Shown here piece by piece: positions 28,016-30,297 of a DNA stretch of 30,297 nucleotides. This stretch comes from a virus: IMG/VR virus record IMGVR_UViG_3300042468_000701, positions 1 through 30,297 of that record; one strand, given 5' to 3'. How positions within the stretch are numbered: position 1 is the stretch's first letter; each line of letters starts with the position of its first letter. Both the position numbers and the translations under genes were made by a program. A model generated the notes under the pieces. It saw nothing but the letters and a program-made list of their open reading frames with translations, did not search any database and was not told where the DNA came from.

Positions 28016-28909
28016 ATGCCGTACATCGTTCGAGAAGGCGATCCCCTCCCGTGGTTTCAGGGCACGAGCAATGCCCTTGGAAGCCTCATGGACTTGGCGA
28101 TGAACGACCGCCGCAACGCACAGGGCGCGGCCCGCGAGGAGGCTCAGTATGGGCGTCAGCGTCAGGCGTCGGCGGAGGACTTCACGCGGAACCGTGCGGC
28201 ACAGCAGGAGGACTACGCCACGCGGCGGGCGGACGAGAACGCGCGGGACCTTCGGAACTTTGGGCAGACGAAAGAGCTTCAGGGACAGGCCCAGACGTTT
28301 CAGCAGCAGTTGGCGGAGGCTCGCCGTCAGCAGGAACTCGCCGACGTTGAACGGAAGCGGTCGGAAGACTTGTCGCAGGGCGAGGAGTTTCTGCGTGCGT
28401 CGGGGTTGGCGGAGGAAGTCCCCGGGAGCATCCTGTTCCAGAACCCGCCGACTCAGGTACCGAAGCTGGGCTTGGAGGCATCCAAGGCACTCGCCGCGAA
28501 CAAGCGGATGATGGAGCAGAGCCAAATGTCGGCAGCCGAGCGGGAAGCCGACAACCAGCGGCTTGCCGCCATCGCTGCCGAAACCGCACGCCACAACCGC
28601 GCGACGGAAGCACTTCGGAGCCGTTCCAAGCCGATGCAGCCGCCTGAGCAGAAGGCGGCGGCCGAGAACGCGGGCCGGTACCTCACTATGTACCAAACCA
28701 TGCTTCGCTCGTTCCTGTCCAATCCCGAGGCCAAAAAGAAGCTGACAAATGAAGGATGGTCGGAAGAAATGCTTCGGGCTCGCATCCAGACATTGGGCAA
28801 CACGATCCAGCGTAACTCGCCGATGGCGGGCGGCCCGCCCGTCGATTCCCCCGCGTCCAACGACGGCCTTTCCGACGACGAACTCGACGCCCTTCTCTTG
28901 GGCGGATAA
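28016..28909 (+). CDS. Internal virion/coiled-coil protein candidate B
   Basis: A 297-residue, mostly helical protein rich in Gln, Arg, Ala and Glu. Long coiled coils run from about residues 30 to 125 (REEAQYGRQRQASAEDFTRN; QLAEARRQQELADVERKRSE) and 160 to 205, ending in a Pro-rich and acidic tail. It is likely an internal virion or tail-assembly protein. The start follows GGGCGAGGATAAAC. No enzyme motif is present. Confidence 0.5.
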   Translation: MPYIVREGDPLPWFQGTSNALGSLMDLAMNDRRNAQGAAREEAQYGRQRQASAEDFTRNRAAQQEDYATRRADENARDLRNFGQTKELQGQAQTFQQQLAEARRQQELADVERKRSEDLSQGEEFLRASGLAEEVPGSILFQNPPTQVPKLGLEASKALAANKRMMEQSQMSAAEREADNQRLAAIAAETARHNRATEALRSRSKPMQPPEQKAAAENAGRYLTMYQTMLRSFLSNPEAKKKLTNEGWSEEMLRARIQTLGNTIQRNSPMAGGPPVDSPASNDGLSDDELDALLLGG

Positions 28910-28918
28910 GGACCACGA

Positions 28919-29383
28919 ATGACGACCTCATCCATTGCCGTCTCACTCTCCCGCTCAGACGAAGGCTCCCCGGCGGTTTCAACCGTCTACCTCATGGAAG
29001 ACGTGGCCGCTCGAAAGGGTCCGGGGCGACGCGACATTCTGGCGGGTGACGGATCGACCGAGTACACGCTGTGGACCTCTTCGCTTGACGCAAGCGGGTC
29101 GGCGTTCACGACCATGCCGTTCGAGCGGCTGATCCTTGCCGTCGATCCCAAGTCGGCCCTTGACGACGAGGACAAGGGTGTTTGGGTGAAGCTGTATTAC
29201 ACGGCGGTTGCGGGCGGGTCCTCCACCGCGACCGGCACGCTTCACTTTGTCACCCGCAAGTGTCCGCTTGTGCTCGGCCCGTTGGTTGGCGCGACCATCT
29301 CCGGCGGTCGGGTGATTACCAAGGTGGCGGTGTTCAACGCAAACGCGAGCAACAACGTCCCCCTGATTCTTGAATTGGAGTAA
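28919..29383 (+). CDS. Structural-module beta protein
   Basis: A 154-residue beta-rich protein. Strands such as TVYLMEDVAAR, WVKLYYTAVAGGSSTATG, HFVTRKCPLVLGPLVGATI and RVITKVAVFNANASN alternate with Gly/Ser turns, as in phage fibre or spike head-binding domains. It follows a potential internal virion protein and precedes a fibre-like gene, so a tail-fibre or connector function is plausible. The ribosome binding site is weak (GGATAAGGACC). Confidence 0.5.
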   Translation: MTTSSIAVSLSRSDEGSPAVSTVYLMEDVAARKGPGRRDILAGDGSTEYTLWTSSLDASGSAFTTMPFERLILAVDPKSALDDEDKGVWVKLYYTAVAGGSSTATGTLHFVTRKCPLVLGPLVGATISGGRVITKVAVFNANASNNVPLILELE

Positions 29384-29386
29384 GCC

Positions 29387-29857
29387 GTGTCAAACCGGGT
29401 CGGCATTCGAACCACAAGCGGAGGGCACATCGCAACCGACGGAACATCCGTCGGCTTGCGTGCGTCGGGTTTGTTTGGCGTGCTGGACGGCGGTATCTCT
29501 ACGTCGATGATCGGGCAGAATGGCGCGACGAGCGGTCAAACGCTGGTGTGGAACGGAACGGCGTGGGCACCGGCGACACCGAGCAGCGGTAGTGGCAACT
29601 CCACCACGGTTGACGTGACGACTTCGGGCGATTCGTTTGCATCGACGGTGGTTACTGGTCAGACTTGGGTTGCCAGCGGGTCCGAGATTGTGGCGACATT
29701 GATGGATCATCCGAGCGGCACGTCGGCGGAAGAGGCGATTGCGGAGGGTGTGACGGTGGGCGTGGGCGCGATTGTCGCGGGCACGGGATTCACGGTGTAT
29801 CTGAACTCGCCGGACGGGGGCATCGGACCCTATCGCGTGGCGATTGTGGGAGTGTGA
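29387..29857 (+). CDS. Tail fibre-like protein with WNGTAW motif
   Basis: The 156-residue product contains NGATSGQTLVWNGTAWAP (about 43-60), a motif of the GxxGQVLxWNGxxWxP kind that recurs in phage tail fibres and host-recognition proteins. The flanking sequence is Gly/Ser/Thr-rich and beta-prone, as in fibre shafts. The start is GTG 29387. It probably belongs to the receptor-binding apparatus or its connector. Confidence 0.6.
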   Translation: MSNRVGIRTTSGGHIATDGTSVGLRASGLFGVLDGGISTSMIGQNGATSGQTLVWNGTAWAPATPSSGSGNSTTVDVTTSGDSFASTVVTGQTWVASGSEIVATLMDHPSGTSAEEAIAEGVTVGVGAIVAGTGFTVYLNSPDGGIGPYRVAIVGV

Positions 29858-29860
29858 ACT

Positions 29861-30297
29861 ATGGCAGTTACCATTGCGGGCGGATCAAGTACGGCGGGAC
29901 GGGCGAACGTCACTTCGACGTTTGACCTTCAGGTTCGGACGCCGACCGTCGAAGAGAACGCTGGGTTCGCCACGATGTCGTCGGAGATTGACGACGGCAC
30001 GGTGACGGGCTCGCGGCTGGTCAAGTCTCCCGAGGCAACGCACGACTACCGGCTGCGTGTCGGCGTGGACTGCCCGATGTTCAACCACTCGTTCGAAGGC
30101 ACGATCGTTGCGACCGACCGGCTCAACCAGTCACTTTCAACGATGACCGTCGCTCAGGCGTCGGGCTTCTTGTCGCTCAACTCGGGCAACGCCACGGCGT
30201 CGGGCAACTACGCGATCGTGACGACCCGGAGGACGTTCCCGATCTTGGGCACGTACCAGCTTTACGCGAACATGTTCATCCGAGAGGCCAACGAGAC
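29861..30297 (+). CDS. Structural protein, cut by the window end
   Basis: Only the first 145 residues are present; the gene continues past the window. It begins MAVTIAGGSSTAGRANVT and shows a beta-rich, Ser/Thr/Gly/Asn-rich sequence (FATMSSEIDDGTVTGSRLVK; LSTMTVAQASGFLSLN; RTTFPILG-like RTFPILGTYQLYANM) typical of phage virion or fibre proteins. It follows the fibre-like gene with a three-base gap. A function in the tail is likely but not proven. Confidence 0.55.
   Translation, partial: MAVTIAGGSSTAGRANVTSTFDLQVRTPTVEENAGFATMSSEIDDGTVTGSRLVKSPEATHDYRLRVGVDCPMFNHSFEGTIVATDRLNQSLSTMTVAQASGFLSLNSGNATASGNYAIVTTRRTFPILGTYQLYANMFIREANE

Noticed and set aside
1-30297. CRISPR array, insertion sequence or rRNA gene
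   Set aside because: No repeat-spacer pattern, transposase motif, terminal inverted repeats of an insertion sequence, or rRNA-like stretch was seen.

Overview
The window reads as part of the genome of a tailed bacteriophage or prophage. It is GC-rich and almost completely coded, with many ATGA- or GTGA-type gene overlaps and strong purine-rich ribosome binding sites, often AAAGGAG. The structural genes (large terminase, portal, scaffold-like protein, major capsid protein, adaptor, nozzle-like proteins, internal-virion-like proteins, fibre-like proteins) suggest a short-tailed, podovirus-like particle, because no tape measure, tail tube or sheath gene is seen. The host cannot be read directly. 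Base composition and the style of the small proteins suit a high-GC bacterium, possibly a planctomycete, but that is a guess. No integrase, DNA polymerase or endolysin is recognised here.

Layout: (1) 115-4252, rightward: a SNF2-like helicase, a DNA methyltransferase, a PD-(D/E)XK-like nuclease and five small genes. (2) 4253-6408: a noncoding leader with an extended -10 promoter and long inverted repeats, then a replication module made of a lambda-O-like initiator, a possible helicase loader and a stand-alone DnaA domain IV protein. The initiator gene carries 10-bp iterons that look like an origin. (3) 6405-12097, rightward: a long run of small accessory genes, many cysteine-rich or membrane-bound, ending at a clear intrinsic terminator. 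(4) 12081-13636, leftward: five small genes from a promoter near 13700, ending with an XRE-type regulator. Several of these genes have a hairpin just before the ribosome binding site. (5) 13704-14188: noncoding DNA between the leftward promoter and the late genes, holding a Fur-box-like palindrome and nested hairpins. (6) 14189-30297, rightward: the packaging and virion operon, cut by the window end inside a structural gene.

Working model: the methyltransferase, helicase and nuclease modify or process phage DNA. The O-like, loader-like and DnaA-like proteins start replication at the iterons and bring in host machinery. The leftward operon and its regulator are an early or control unit, and the late operon packages DNA and builds the virion. 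The most distinctive features are at the DNA and RNA level: an origin inside an initiator gene, a possible pseudoknot leader, two leftward hairpins with the same loop and different stems, stem-loops at nearly every capsid-gene junction, and a 50-codon gene nested inside a larger one.
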